This document shows, in pieces, positions 1 through 14,170 of a stretch of DNA of 64,000 nt; position 1 is the stretch's first letter, and every line of letters starts with the position of its first letter. The stretch is taken from NCBI GenBank assembly GCA_032821775.1, contig JAVLRN010000010.1:2108001-2172000 (forward strand). The letters are read 5' to 3'. This DNA is from Sanguinoderma infundibulare (taxonomy: Eukaryota; Basidiomycota; Agaricomycetes; Polyporales; Polyporaceae). The notes below the pieces were generated by a model. The model saw nothing but the letters and a program-made list of their open reading frames with translations. It did not search any database and had not been told where the DNA came from. Made by a program: the position numbers and the translations under genes.

Positions 1-915
1 CCGGTCCGGTAAGCCCAGGTTGTCGGCACTGTCCGCAAGGGCGCTTACGCGATCGACGCGTCATAAATAGTTGCGCATATATCGAGTTTAAAAGCTCCCT
101 TTGATCCTCCACTCCCTCTCGCCGCCCCAAAAGCTACGAGCTAGCTGCAACTTAGTACAAGCCGTCCTATGCGTCGCGCTCGATTTCCCCCGCTGAGGAT
201 GAGCTGGGAGCCGTTCAAGTAGTGCGTCAGCCTACTCACAGGATGGTGGGAACGATCAGGAGAACATCGCTCCAGGACGAACAGCAAATACCGGCGAAGG
301 GAATGCGAAGGTTGACGGGTAGATTGAAAAGATGTTAGTAACTGGGCATCATACGTGTCTAGCTTCGATGTTCCTATGTAAAGGGCGGTACTAAGCACCA
401 GCGACGTTCTTTAGGATGGAAACCAACGGGGATCTAGAGTCTGTATCTACTCCGCTCTTGTCGCAAATGTTCGCTGTGTTTTCGTGTCACCTGCAGCATA
501 ATGTGACTAGCATCATTCCTAACAGTATCCTAATCACATACTAATTTTTTTCCAAGGAACTAGGTATGCAGTGGACACACCAATGATGGAACAGTCTATG
601 GTCTCCACGTTTTCACGGTAACTGAATGCCAGAAAAATCCATGTTACTCCAAAAACAGGCGTCGTCGTGCTTTTCTCCAGATACCGGACATGGCCAATAG
701 ATAGAGTCATGATAGTACAAATACACGGATGCGATATCGATCAGCTAGCTACACATAAAAGTACGACAGTAGTAATCGTGGATAGTGGATAAGCATCGAC
801 AGGCAAAGGGAAACAACATGTACTAAAATGGCAACAGATGTCGGGGACACAAAATCGCAGGGTGAAATAGTAGGCGAAGAAACTGTCGCAGTCCAAGTCA
901 AAGCATGTCCATCGT
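1..915. other. Region without a supported gene
   Basis: No reading frame here shows a recognisable domain or a convincing exon series. The right end is probably the 3' untranslated region of the beta-glucosidase gene whose stop codon lies at 916-918. Short open stretches on both strands look like chance. Confidence 0.5.
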
Positions 916-3956
<3,041 letters not shown>

Positions 3957-4876
3957 CTGGCTAGAGGAGACACGGACAAGAGGGCAGATTGCTGTGGACA
4001 TGCTTGTTCTTAAAGTACTGGATGGAAGCGGTGCCGATATCATCTCTGAGGGGTTGGGACAGGACATCCGACAAGGGAGCCCGAGGAAAGTCCGGAAACT
4101 CATTCTCGACGCGGCGGGCGCGGCGTATGCGAGTTTGGGTGGCCAAGTCCGGCGTGGAAGCGGGTGCGAGTCGCATCTTCCCCGTGCAAGAAATTTCCGG
4201 GAGAACGCTGGAAGACTCCGCGCCGGATCTCTGGTGACACGCGAACATGGATATCGCCTAAGGCCCCGCCCGAAGGCAGCAACTGGTGAGCCATGCCGTT
4301 CTGGGCGGTTGCGCGAAGGGAAATTGAGTTTTGAGGTCCCTAGATACTCCGGGACAGCTCCGCAGAGCCAAAGGGCTCATCATCGCTGGGCTGTTTGTCC
4401 ATATTGCGGTGCCAGAAGAAAACGGACAGCGGAAGAAATCTGCTCCGGCTGTCGATGCAAACAGCCGTTGCCCAAACCACTCGCGCAAGACCTGCCGACG
4501 TCTTGCCCGGTGGAGACGCCCGTGATCCCACCCTTGACCCAAGGTGAGTGGTTCCTGCACTATATGTATGTAATCTATCCATAAGCAACTGCGACGGCCT
4601 CAGGAGGTCGCACTCACCTCCAGAAGTCTGTCCTAAGGTCAAAATTGGTGAGACAGCGAGCGCCCTGCCGGTCACTACATCCCAGCGAGCCCGACATTTC
4701 TCCGGTGCGCCCTCGCCTGGCTTCCTGTCGCCGTCCAGACAACAGTTGGCGTCTCACCATCTCCACATCTATCCGATAGGACGTCGAGAGGCTAATAAAG
4801 CCCCCAAAAGCGCCCAGCTCCCTCTCCCGCAAATTTAGCGGAAATATTTGTCCCCACGACTAGCACCACCGCCATC
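3957..4876. promoter_or_regulatory. Shared divergent upstream region
   Basis: This 920-bp stretch separates the starts of the beta-glucosidase (-) and the Gfo/Idh/MocA oxidoreductase (+), so it must hold both promoters. A long plus-strand open frame at 3934-4584 overlaps the glucosidase start and has no family resemblance. No specific operator could be identified by eye. Confidence 0.5.
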
Positions 4877-6432
4877 ATGCCCGCTAAAGGCCTCGCGATC
4901 CTAGGCTCCGGGATTTTCGCCAAGGAGGGTGAGTGGCCCGCCCCTCCGAACTCGAGAAATCGCCGGGGATTAACCTGCCTGCGCCTGCGCCCCGGGGCCC
5001 TTGTCGCGTCGTCGACCGCGATCACGACTCGGATCGTGTGCGATCAGCCCATCTGCCGGCTCTCGCGAAGCTGGGTGATGTGCTCGAGCTCAAGGCGGTC
5101 TACTCCCGGTCAAACAACAGCGCATCGGCGTTCGCCAAGGACGCGCAGGAGGTGCTCAAGCTCCAGAGCCCCCCGGACGTCTACCACGACGAAGATTCCG
5201 CCGTATCCCTCGACGTCCTCCTCGCGCGATCAGACGTCGATGCCGTCATCGTGATCTTGCCCATCACTGTCCAGCCAGCGATCATCCTCAAGGCCCTCGC
5301 TGCTGGGAAGCACGTCCTAAGCGAGAAGCCCGTCGCCCCCGACGTGATCAAGGGCAAGGCGCTGATCCACGAGTACGAGACCAAATACAAGCCCAAGGGC
5401 CTCGTCTGGCGCGTCGCCGAGAACTACGAGGCCGAGCCTGGCTACCTCACAGCGCAGCGTATCATCCGGGAGGGCAAGCTCGGCAAGGTTACCTACTTCA
5501 ACGCGCGCTCTTACAACTGGATGGACGAGAACTCGAAGTGGTACAAGACACCCTGGCGCACTGTGCCCGACGTGAGCTCTCTTTCTGCGTACGGTTCGTG
5601 AATGCTTACTGACATGTGCCCCTCACGATCCTTGCTTGTTCGGCCCATGTCGCCGGAACAGTATCAAGGAGGCTTCCTGGTATGTCTTTCCCCCTGATCA
5701 TGACGCAGGGACTCGGTGCCTGACCACCATTCCCCCCGGGGCCCCTGCCTGTTTGCGATATGCAGCTTGACGGTGGTGTCGTAAGTATCGTTCCCATGCG
5801 CGTACCGTGCCTGACAGTGATACTCACCAAACCCGTTCCCACCCATGACGTTGACGATCGTTACGGGATGCCGGTACCGACGCCTCCGCGGAATTCGCAT
5901 GTGCGACCGTGTCGGGGCCTGATGACATTGACAGCACACCATCGCGGTGTTGCGCATGATCCTGGACTCCCCGTTCAAGACTCTCTCCGCGCACGCCTCG
6001 CTCGCCAAGGACATCCTCCCGCCGCACGACACGATCAACGCGATCGTGCGCACCGCAGGCGGCGCGCACGGCATCGTCGAGCTCTCGTGGGGCACGCCAG
6101 TGCCCTCGCGCGTCTCGGGCGCGCACAACAGTATCTCCGTCACAGGCACGGACGGCTGGCTGGAGATCACCCGCGCATCGGGCGTCTTCCGTATAACCGT
6201 CAGGACGGCGACGCGGGACGAGAAGGGAAAGCAGACGGGGGAACAGACGGAGGTGATCGAGGAGCAGGAGGGCGGAGTGAAGTTCGAGATTCAGAGCTTC
6301 TTGGAGGCGCTGGGCGGAAAGGACGACGGGATAGCTGGACCGAGGGGAACGCTAGTCGACGTTGCGTTCATCCAAGCCGCGCTGAACAGTGACGGCGCCC
6401 CGGTCGACGTCGGGAAGCTCGCGCAGCTGTAG
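4877..6432 (+). CDS. Gfo/Idh/MocA-family oxidoreductase
   Basis: NAD(P)-dependent sugar or diol dehydrogenase-like protein. Exon 1 (4877-4928) encodes MPAKGLAILGSGIFAKE with the dinucleotide-binding glycine motif. Exon 2 (5048-5571) continues AHLPALAKLGD and contains VIVILPI and the family motif LSEKPVAPD with its conserved EKP lysine. Then come two microexons, 5662-5679 (18 nt, YQGGFL) and 5766-5780 (15 nt, LDGGV), followed by the last exon from 5935, starting HTIAVLRM and running to the TAG at 6430-6432. The microexons reconstitute the GG-(F/L)-L-D-GG-V-H segment at the substrate pocket, so they are very probably real. All internal introns there are phase 0. The physiological substrate cannot be told from sequence. 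Confidence 0.92.
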
Positions 6433-7938
6433 CTTGTGAGCTGTCGCGCGCATGCAATAGAATGGCGTAGTACGGAAAAAGTCAATTCTGTAGAACGTAG
6501 TCCTGCATTGTTACTCGAGGTCAGTTGAACTCGCTGTAGATTTGCACCCTCGGCCACATTCGACGAGGTTTCAATGGCACGGTAGCTTCAACATTTCGGC
6601 CGCACGATCAACGCCCTCGAACGCAATAACTCCTAGAATGCAACCCCTTCACCCTTCACATCCTTCCGTATCCACCTCATCTCCGGCTGCCTTCGCAACC
6701 ACACCTCCAACGCTTCCAGCTCCACGGCTGCGCATGCGCATCCACTCTTCCAGCAACCTGGCACTTGGTTGGCACCTGCAACGCCAACGTGAAGCATCGG
6801 GCCCGGAACGCGCGCGCTCGGAGCCATTACGGCAACCACACAAGCCAGTGTCACTCAGACCAGCTCAAACCCCGCGCGTCGAAAACCGAAGCACCCCCTC
6901 GCGCGTATTCTTCGGTGAATCCTCCACGGTGATCCACACGTCGGCGCCTGAGGATAGCGTCGTCGCGAGGGCCAACGTACTGAGAGTTGCAGCTTAGAAT
7001 AGCGTCGAGGAGCGCACGGAGGGCGCACGGAACGAGATTAGATTGGATGTGCGTGCGAGGAGAGGGTGGAATGGGATGGGAAGCCCGGGTAAGGCTTCTC
7101 AAGAGCTCAAAACTGAAAAGCGGGACGAAAGCTCGCATCGGCGAGAGCACCTTGGCGCGTCTGGAATGCACCCTGAATGCTCTCGTCGACGTCAGAAGTC
7201 AAGGCCGCGTGCATCCAGGCTGTCAGCTACATAATACAGTACGGACATGCCCTTAAACCTAAGTTTGCCCGTTCCTTGACAGCGGTAGAGGAAGCCGCAA
7301 CGCGCGCAAATAGGAGGAGGAAGGAGCCCGTCGGGGATCGTCGACGACAAGAAAGACAATATTGACATGCGCGGCACTCACGATCTCGCCGATAACTATC
7401 GTCGACACGATAGAATACCGAAGGACGCTCTTGGAGCGAAGACAGCGACCACACGCTAATCTTAGGCGCAAGGGTTCCCAGAGACACGAAGGGAGGCTGG
7501 CGCACGAACAGGTTGGATAGGGTGGGTCCACATTGACGACAGTGTAACTAGAAATTACAGGGAAACAAACGTGAGTTTGAGTCAATTGCATTTCCTAAAA
7601 CCAATAAACTACGCACCTGACCGCAGATTTACGTGCAGATCGACTGCAGGCTCCGCAGCAGGTGTGTGGGACGTGTTCATGCTGGCGGAACGGTTGTGCG
7701 ATTTAGGGCGTGAATGAGTAAGAAGGTGAGAGGCACTTCACGACCAAAGTTATGGTAAGACCGCGGGAAGCCTGTGTGCGGACCAGCTGATTCACGGCTT
7801 GTGGACTTGTCCTCTTGCACGATCCGCAGTATGTATTTGGAGAGCGGAGAAACTCCCCTGGCGCACTCCAAACTGAGGTCGCAGGTGCCTGCACATAGAA
7901 TGGTGGGGGCTGAGTGGGCAAATCCAAAAGCATGTGCA
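6433..7938. other. Intergenic region between two convergent genes
   Basis: About 1.5 kb between the oxidoreductase stop and the PEX3 stop. Minus-strand open pieces at 6851-7171 and 7227-7591 look exon-like in composition but match no family I know and could not be joined into a gene. Most of it may be untranslated sequence or an unrecognised decayed gene. Confidence 0.4.
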
Positions 7939-9884
7939 TTACCGAAAGCGATCCTCATAACTACTATAAATTATTGCCGACAGCGCAGCGACCTCCCTCG
8001 AGTCCGCAAGACCCTATGTGGAGAATAGAAACAGGTCAACGACATTTAGCAAAGTAGTTAGAAACAAAAAACACGCACGTCCACGAGCTCGTTTGGGAGA
8101 CCTTCGAGGGCTAAATGACACCATCTCGCCAATCCGGGGAGCATCGCCGCCAGTCTCTCGCGAGGCTCCTGTCCTCCAAGCGCGATGTCTTCTTGTTCGT
8201 GATATGAGCCGAAGACGTGTTTTTCCACCCCACGGAAGAGCACGTCCGTCGCCCGGTCGAGGCAGACTTCTAGAACGCACTCGAAAGAACCGGAAGCGAC
8301 GTGGGTGCGGGTCTCCGAGAGGAAGGCATCGAAGGTCGGGTCGTGGGCGGTTGCGAGCCACGCGGGGATTCCGCCCTGGGTAAGCACATGCTGGAGAGTC
8401 TCGGGTGTGGGAGGGAGAAGTGTTGACATGAAGCTATGAAAAAGAACGTGGTAAGAATAGGAGAGGTCAGACTATCGCCATCACGGCAGGGGGGGACAAC
8501 GAATGCCATACTTGATTCTGCGCTCTTTGCCTTCGAATGTAACTTCGTATTCCACTCGACGGCGAACATCGCAAATCAGCCTATGGAGATCGGCGGCCGA
8601 CAACTTGGTCTTCAAGGAGACGCTGTTGTCCCAGGGCGTTACACGAGGCAAAGGCATGAGCACGAGCTAGGACGCACCTCTCAAATGCCTCCTCGACGCC
8701 TCTTCGCACGCGTTCACCAACGTCCTTCCAACCAACGTGGAGTATCCACCAGCTGAGGGTGAGAAACTTGCGTTCAGTCTCCTCACTCACGGTCTCCGAC
8801 TCCTCGAGTTCGTCGGTGTCGGGGTCTTCAAGACTTCTATCTCCCCAAAACAGTGAGTACACAGATGTACTGTACTGCAACTGTTCGCGGATACGCTCGT
8901 CGCGCTCCTGCTGGATCATGGATTGTAAGTACTTGGAGCGTCCCAATATGCTGAGCTGGATGTGGGTGAAGAGGGAAAGGAGAGTGATAGAGTATATCAC
9001 GGTCAATGTCCGAGTGAATGCTAATCGATCATGAGCATGACAATTGACTGATAGAGAACGTGTGGTACACACTCAATATTTTGACCTCCCTCCACAACTC
9101 AGCTTTACTCCGAGTGGCAGGATTGAGCGTATCGAAATGTTGGGCCTGTATATGAGTTCAGACTCGAGGGCTTCGTTGTGCAAGGGATTCCGTACCGCGG
9201 ATCCTGATGGTCCTGGCGCTCCAAAGCTCGACGCGGAGCCTGTCGAGACGACGGAGTCGGAAAGGTGCCCACCGAGACTGGACCGAGGAGAAGCAGATGC
9301 TGCACCTTCCATCGGGGGTGGGAGTACCCGGGATGACGCTTGGGAAAACTGATCGACCCAGCTCGATGAGGCCGACGCTTCTGTCGGCACGGCATCCGCA
9401 GATGATACGACGGAGACAGACCCGTTTTCCGAGCGCACATCTTGCTCGGGTTTGCGAAGCTGCTCGAGACTAGAAGCGACGCTTGACTCCGATGGCGCGG
9501 TAGGATGCTGCTGCTCTGTCTGAGTTCTGGGCGTTCTAGAGTAGGACTGCAGTTCCTGGGTGACGCCCTCGACGTCCATGCCTTGCAGGATATGTGTGCC
9601 GAGCCTAGGGAGGAGCGACATGACGGTGTAGGAAATGTCTTGTTGGTTCTGCTCAAATCGCCGACGGAGGCTACAACCGCAAGAGCACTTAGGCCGTTGT
9701 GCAATGCATGAACAGAAGAGACTCACTTTTCTCGAGCAGCCCTCTCCTGGAGGATGGAGTTCCGTACGTCGTCTAGTCGCTCCGAGATGTAGCGGCCGAC
9801 CATGTACACGCTGCCCGCGTAGGCCGCTGCTTTCGTAAGGCCGTGCCGCCGCTCATGAAAGTAGTTTCCGAGGGCATGAAACAT
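7939..9884 (-). CDS. PEX3: Peroxin-3 (PEX3), peroxisome biogenesis
   Basis: Peroxisomal membrane protein that docks PEX19 and is needed for insertion of peroxisomal membrane proteins. ATG at 9884 gives MFHALGNYFHERRHGLTK, then a hydrophobic segment AAAYAGSVYMVGRYISERL, the usual N-terminal membrane anchor. After a short intron comes LRRRFEQNQQDISYTVMSLL and LGTHILQGMDVEGVTQELQ, strongly PEX3-like. A Ser/Pro-rich insert follows, then LLSLFTHIQLSILGRSKYLQ, and a C-terminal exon ending NELVD that splices to GLADSREVAALSAIIYSSYE and DRFR with TAA at 7939-7941. The last join uses a donor gtgcgt and acceptor catag. All frames join. The start lies 176 bp from the divergent small gene at 10061, so the two probably share a promoter. 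Confidence 0.93.
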
Positions 9885-10060
9885 AACGAGATGGAGGTGG
9901 CATACAAGCAGGAGGCAGCGTTGAGGGGTCAGACTGGCCGAGTCCAGAGTTCGAGTCGCGTTCGTCGGCGGGCGAGTAGCCGGCGCTGCCAAACACGTGG
10001 CCCCCAACCGTTGCGCGGTCCAGTCAGCTTTCCCTCCTACCATCACCTGCTCGTCTCGAC
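9885..10060. promoter_or_regulatory. Short bidirectional promoter region
   Basis: Only 176 bp separate the PEX3 start (-) and the start of the small membrane protein (+). Both genes must therefore draw on a compact shared promoter. No named element is recognised. Confidence 0.5.
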
Positions 10061-10590
10061 ATGGTACGTTCTCCTCTCTGACGACGACACGCACGGACAG
10101 GGAAGTCTTATGTCCTTGTTGTAGGGCGGAGGAGCGAGATATCCCTACCCGAAGGCGGTCTGGTCTCCAGCTGGTACGTCCCCATGCCCTGTTCATCTGC
10201 GCATACAACACCCGGACACATCCCCGCCGGACCCGGCGGCATGCCTAACTCGCGTTTTTCTCAGGTGGTTGGTGGACGAGACCCGCGAACTGGAAGGCGA
10301 ACACCACGATTGCGTTCGCTGGCATCTTCGCTGTCGCGTATGGCGTTTTCACAGTCAGTGCCGACAAAGAGGTGCGTTCCTGCCCATCCTTGTCCCGACA
10401 CAACATGGTAATGACGCATGCAATGCGCTGTTTTCAGCGGAGAACTGTCGAGCCCTCCAGACCCATTCCTTCGATGAGTGTGCGTAATGGGGTACGCCAT
10501 CGCGTGTGGTGCCGGCGAGACTGACCCACCATCTTCCCCCAGTGGACAAGGCAGTACCGCGAGCAGAAAGAAGTCACACATCCGCAATAG
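10061..10590 (+). CDS. Small single-helix, mitochondrial-type protein
   Basis: A protein of about 83 residues assembled from five small exons: 10061-10063, 10125-10173, 10265-10371, 10438-10479 and 10543-10590. It reads MGGGARYPYPKAVWSPAG, then WWTRPANWKANTTIAF, a membrane segment AGIFAVAYGVFTVSA, DKERRTVEPSRPIPSMS and WTRQYREQKEVTHPQ. The layout (aromatic N-terminus, one helix, charged C-terminus with PSRPIPSM) resembles small accessory subunits of fungal respiratory complexes. That assignment is inferred from form only. The first coding exon would be just the start codon, with an intron (gtacgt...tag) straight after ATG. All other joins keep frame and have good borders. Divergent from PEX3. 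Confidence 0.75.
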
Positions 10591-11408
10591 AATAGCGATT
10601 CGCCTCATGCTCGTTTGTCTGCGCTTCGGACGTGACAAATAATCTGCCTTGCGACCCGTCCGTGCCCGTTTGAACCTTGTGCTGCACTCAAGTGCTCTCT
10701 GCCGCCTTTTGCCCGTGCTCCACTTCGCATGACAAGTCGCTGGCGTGTTATGAAGCTCTTCTGGCAAGACTTCAGAAGCTCCGGGGATTTCCCGCAGGGG
10801 TTGCTGCGCCGTACGTGTTGCTGTCCTCTTTATCAGAAGCATTCCTCTCAATCGCCTTCCTTCTAGCTTGTTCCTGCCGAGCTTCAGTCTTTCATTATTC
10901 CATTACTAGGTGCTGATCATCTCGGAAGAACTCCCCATTCTTTCGTTTTGACCGTCATATAAACTCCCTGGTGCGCTTGTTCTATTCGATTTCATGTGGC
11001 AAGAATGGTGGAGCGTCCAGCGTTCTATCCGGCGTTCCATGTTACGAAAGCGAATCGATGTTACGCCGATGGAGCGTCAGGAAAAACCGCGGAGGTCGTC
11101 TAAACACAGAAAAACTTCTGGGTAATGTCATGCTGCTCGTCATGAGCTTACGGAATTGCGAGAGTCGGTGCACTTCCAAGACATCGCGGCATGGTTCGCC
11201 GCAGTTGCAAGAACTCATAGTCTTATCTTTATCCAGTCTCGCGTTAATGGGGTGATATGCCATTGACGTTTTGCATAGGTGCCAAAGTGTACAGACGTAC
11301 CGCCTACACGTAATACTCGTGCCGCAATGGAATCTTAGGTTCGGGGTATACTCCGTTCCTGCACCGTCCTTACACCGTCCTCCCCTCCGCCGCTAACACC
11401 CCCTGAAT
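10591..11408. other. Region without a supported gene
   Basis: An 818-bp stretch between two convergent gene ends. Open frames on either strand are short and match nothing I know. It probably holds the 3' untranslated regions of both neighbours. Confidence 0.45.
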
Positions 11409-12315
11409 TCATCCAGGAGTCTGCTGCAAGACCGTCGCGTAAGACACTCGACGGTGCCCCTCGTCCTCGATCGCCTCCCAATCCTCATACTCCATCTCAT
11501 CCTCCGACCCAATGCTCCACTGCTCCCACTCCTCGTCATCCTCATCCTCGCTCCCCTCTAGCGCGATAACCCTCCGCACTGTCTCTAAGACTTCGTAGTC
11601 CTTCGCCGGACCTAGGAAGGGGCAAGGGCAGAAACCGGCCGTCAGCGTCCGCCCCAGATCACTCTCACAACGACGGATTCCCACCTCGCCGCTTCGCCGG
11701 CTTCGCGATATCCAGGATGCGCACCTCCACGCGTCGAGCACGCGTCTGCTCCTCGTCGGCGAAGTACTCATCCTCCCGCGGCCACTCCCGCTCCCACTCC
11801 TCCTGCGTGTCGTGGTCCTCGAGTCCCCACGCGGGTCCGATCGCGGCCCCGCACACGTAGTTGTCCGAGTGCCAGTGCGCTCCTGCGGCGACGCCGACGC
11901 CGCGGGAGGCGGGCGTCAGCCGCTGTCGATAACACCTCGGGATGTTCTGCTGCTTCCAGGGCTTGGGGTGGGGAGCAACCAGGTGGGGAGCGAGCTTCGC
12001 CTGGACAAGTGGAGCGACGACGTCAGTAGGCGGTCCCATCTCCGGGAGCTGAAGCACAGGTAGGCACGGGAGCGGGGGAAGGACGGACAGCGATGGAGGG
12101 GAGGAAGGAGGCATCATGGGCGGAGAGGGAAAGGGAGAGGGAGGGGTCAGGGGTGGAAGGGGACGCGTGCGCAAGCGCGGGGCAGAGACGGCCTGACTTA
12201 CGAGAGGCTGGTGATGGTTCAGTTGCTTGAGCGGTGCGAGGACCGTCTTCCTCGGGGCGTCCGCGCCGCGGTTGATGGGGCGCACGACGATCGTTTCGGT
12301 CTTGTTGCGCGGCAT
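11409..12315 (-). CDS. Unknown protein with acidic C-terminus
   Basis: I do not recognise a family. Three exons join in frame: MPRNKTETIVVRPINRG through HHQPL, then a donor gtaagt; AKLAPHLVAPHPKPWKQQN through ILDIAKPAKRRG; and PAKDYEVLETVRRVIALEG, followed by an acidic stretch rich in Glu, Asp and Trp, ending HRRVSYATVLQQTPG at TGA 11409-11411. The product is about 180 residues, with a basic N-terminal third and a strongly acidic last third. There is no signal peptide or membrane segment. The consistent intron phases and the codon pattern argue that it is a real gene, perhaps a nuclear or RNA-associated protein; that role is a guess. Confidence 0.6.
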
Positions 12316-13329
12316 GTTGTGGTTTGTGTTTGTGTCGCTGACGATGTGGTGGTGCGCGAAAGCTAGGTGACCGAGTGTGCCTAGGACCCTCGACTCCGGA
12401 GGTGAGTGTGTTGGTCCTCCTCTCTGTCAATGTTGAGGCTGATATATGGTACCCGGAGTTACCGCAGGTGACTCACGTCGCACGAGAGAGTCGAGTCTAG
12501 TCGAGTCGAGTCGGCGATGATAGATGTCTGTTTGGCTGTCCAAGTTCCCTGGCGAATGCCACAAATACGACATCGCCCTCCCACAACTGTCTTCTGATGT
12601 CGCCGTGACGCCCATGACTCATTTCTAGACAGCCAAAGGGATTGCAGAGCTCTGGATGTCTCTCAACGCCATAAGCGACGGAGCCGTAGTGGTTTCCGAC
12701 GGTGAATGGCGGTGCCGCTGTTCTGACTCAAGTTGGCAGTGCCACATTCAATCCTCGCGTCGTCCCATGTCGCCGCGATGCGACTCGATTCAATGGTTAC
12801 CGTCCTGGAACTGAAAACAGTATGCCTTGACCCTCGTCCAGCTCCTCAAGGCCTCCTCAACTTGATCATGAGACTCGCGATCATCTAAGGCTTTACCTCC
12901 GAAGGCGTCAATAGCAATGCATCGCTTATGCTCAAAATCCCAATTACCGCGCTAGGTAAATATATCACTAAGCTGTTGTCACTCCGTGTACCAGACTGCT
13001 GCCCCACGACTTTCTACACAGTCAACCCAGATCCACTCGTAGCCATCAGCACGCGCTCTTTTGCACGCGCGTCGAACCTTCTCTGAAAGATGGGGGTCCT
13101 CCCAGATAGCGAGTTCAGGTCCGGAAGATCCGAACGACGGAGGGCACGGAGATCCTCCGCAACACCTTCGAGGGGATTGGGATTCACCTCACCTGGGGCA
13201 GGGGTAGTCGTTGCGGGTACTGAGCCAGGGGTAGAGCTGGTGGTGATAGGGAAAGAAGAAAAGTTGGCTAGAGGGATGGGTTGTGCGTCCGAGTCGACAC
13301 CCTCCGGAGGGCCGCCTTCACCCAGGAGA
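12316..13329. other. Intergenic region with a GAGTC-rich patch
   Basis: About 1 kb upstream of the acidic-tailed gene and downstream of HET copy 1. It contains an imperfect run of GAGTC/TAGTC pentamers near 12488-12513. The plus-strand open frame at 13090-13710 is antisense to the HET tail and is not a gene. Confidence 0.45.
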
Positions 13330-14170
13330 CTATCCTTCGCGATAACGTCCGCAGCGCAGCGCGTCCATCCTCCCCTCGTCCTTCACCTCCTGCGCGTCCG
13401 CCTGCGCGCGAGCCTCGCGTTCATCAGCCGCCTCCGAGTCCGACTCCGGCCGACCTGCGCTGTCCTCGGCACCGGCATCGACCACGGAGGCAGGACTCGG
13501 GCCGTCCTCTCCAGTCCGCGCGCCGTCGCCGGAACCTCCCTCGACCTCTCCTTCGTCATCCCGCTCGTTCCCGTCCGAGTCCGCCGCGGTGACAGACACC
13601 CAACGCTCTCCTCCCTGCCATGGCTCAGTAGACGAGGCAGAAGGTCCGGCTGGCGTGTTATTACGGACCTCGATGCGGAGGAGGTAGTGTCCGCCGGGTG
13701 CGAAGTCTAGGCCGAGGGTGACGGTATACGTCCGGCCCCCTGCTGCGTTCAACGTGACACTCTTGTTCTCGATGCTAGCTATCGATCGCCTGTGGCGGGT
13801 CCACGACACAACCTCGCGGAGATCCGCCTGATCGACGTACCTAGCAGAGTCGGGTACTAGGGGTCTCGACATCTGTACAAGAGCTTTGATGTCGAGCTCT
13901 TCGTCGTGATATCGGTAGGTATGCCGGTATTTTATGGTGATGGTGTGTTCGTCGTTGGAAAGTGTAAGCAAGTGAGTGGCCGGGTGGTCCTGATCTGGAC
14001 CTCGAAGATCAGCTGTGTACCCTTGGTCGCGCACAGCATCGCTGCTCTCCCTCGCCAGCATCAAGTTGATCATCTTGTGCGCCCGCCAGCGAACGTCCAC
14101 CGGTATCGCGTCAGCACGGTCGGGGTGAGAGATGTATACCATCTTGAGCACTATCTTCGACCGACAGCGT
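13330..14170 (-). pseudogene. Out-of-frame C-terminal remnant of HET copy 1
   Basis: This segment encodes the continuation of the HET copy 1 protein, but in another frame. It starts at KIVLKMVYISHP, matches the other copies through SNDEHTITIKYRHT, SVTLNAAGGRTYT and GEDGPSPASVVDAGAED, and ends ...GRYREG with a stop at 13330. The shift is caused by an 8-bp gap near 14167-14175, where the other copies read PATIE(R/H)CR. The frame is otherwise open across 280 codons, so the deletion is probably recent. Confidence 0.8.

Noticed and set aside
13090..13710. 206-codon plus-strand open frame
   Set aside because: Antisense of the HET copy 1 tail; the same open antisense appears opposite HET copy 4, as expected from composition.
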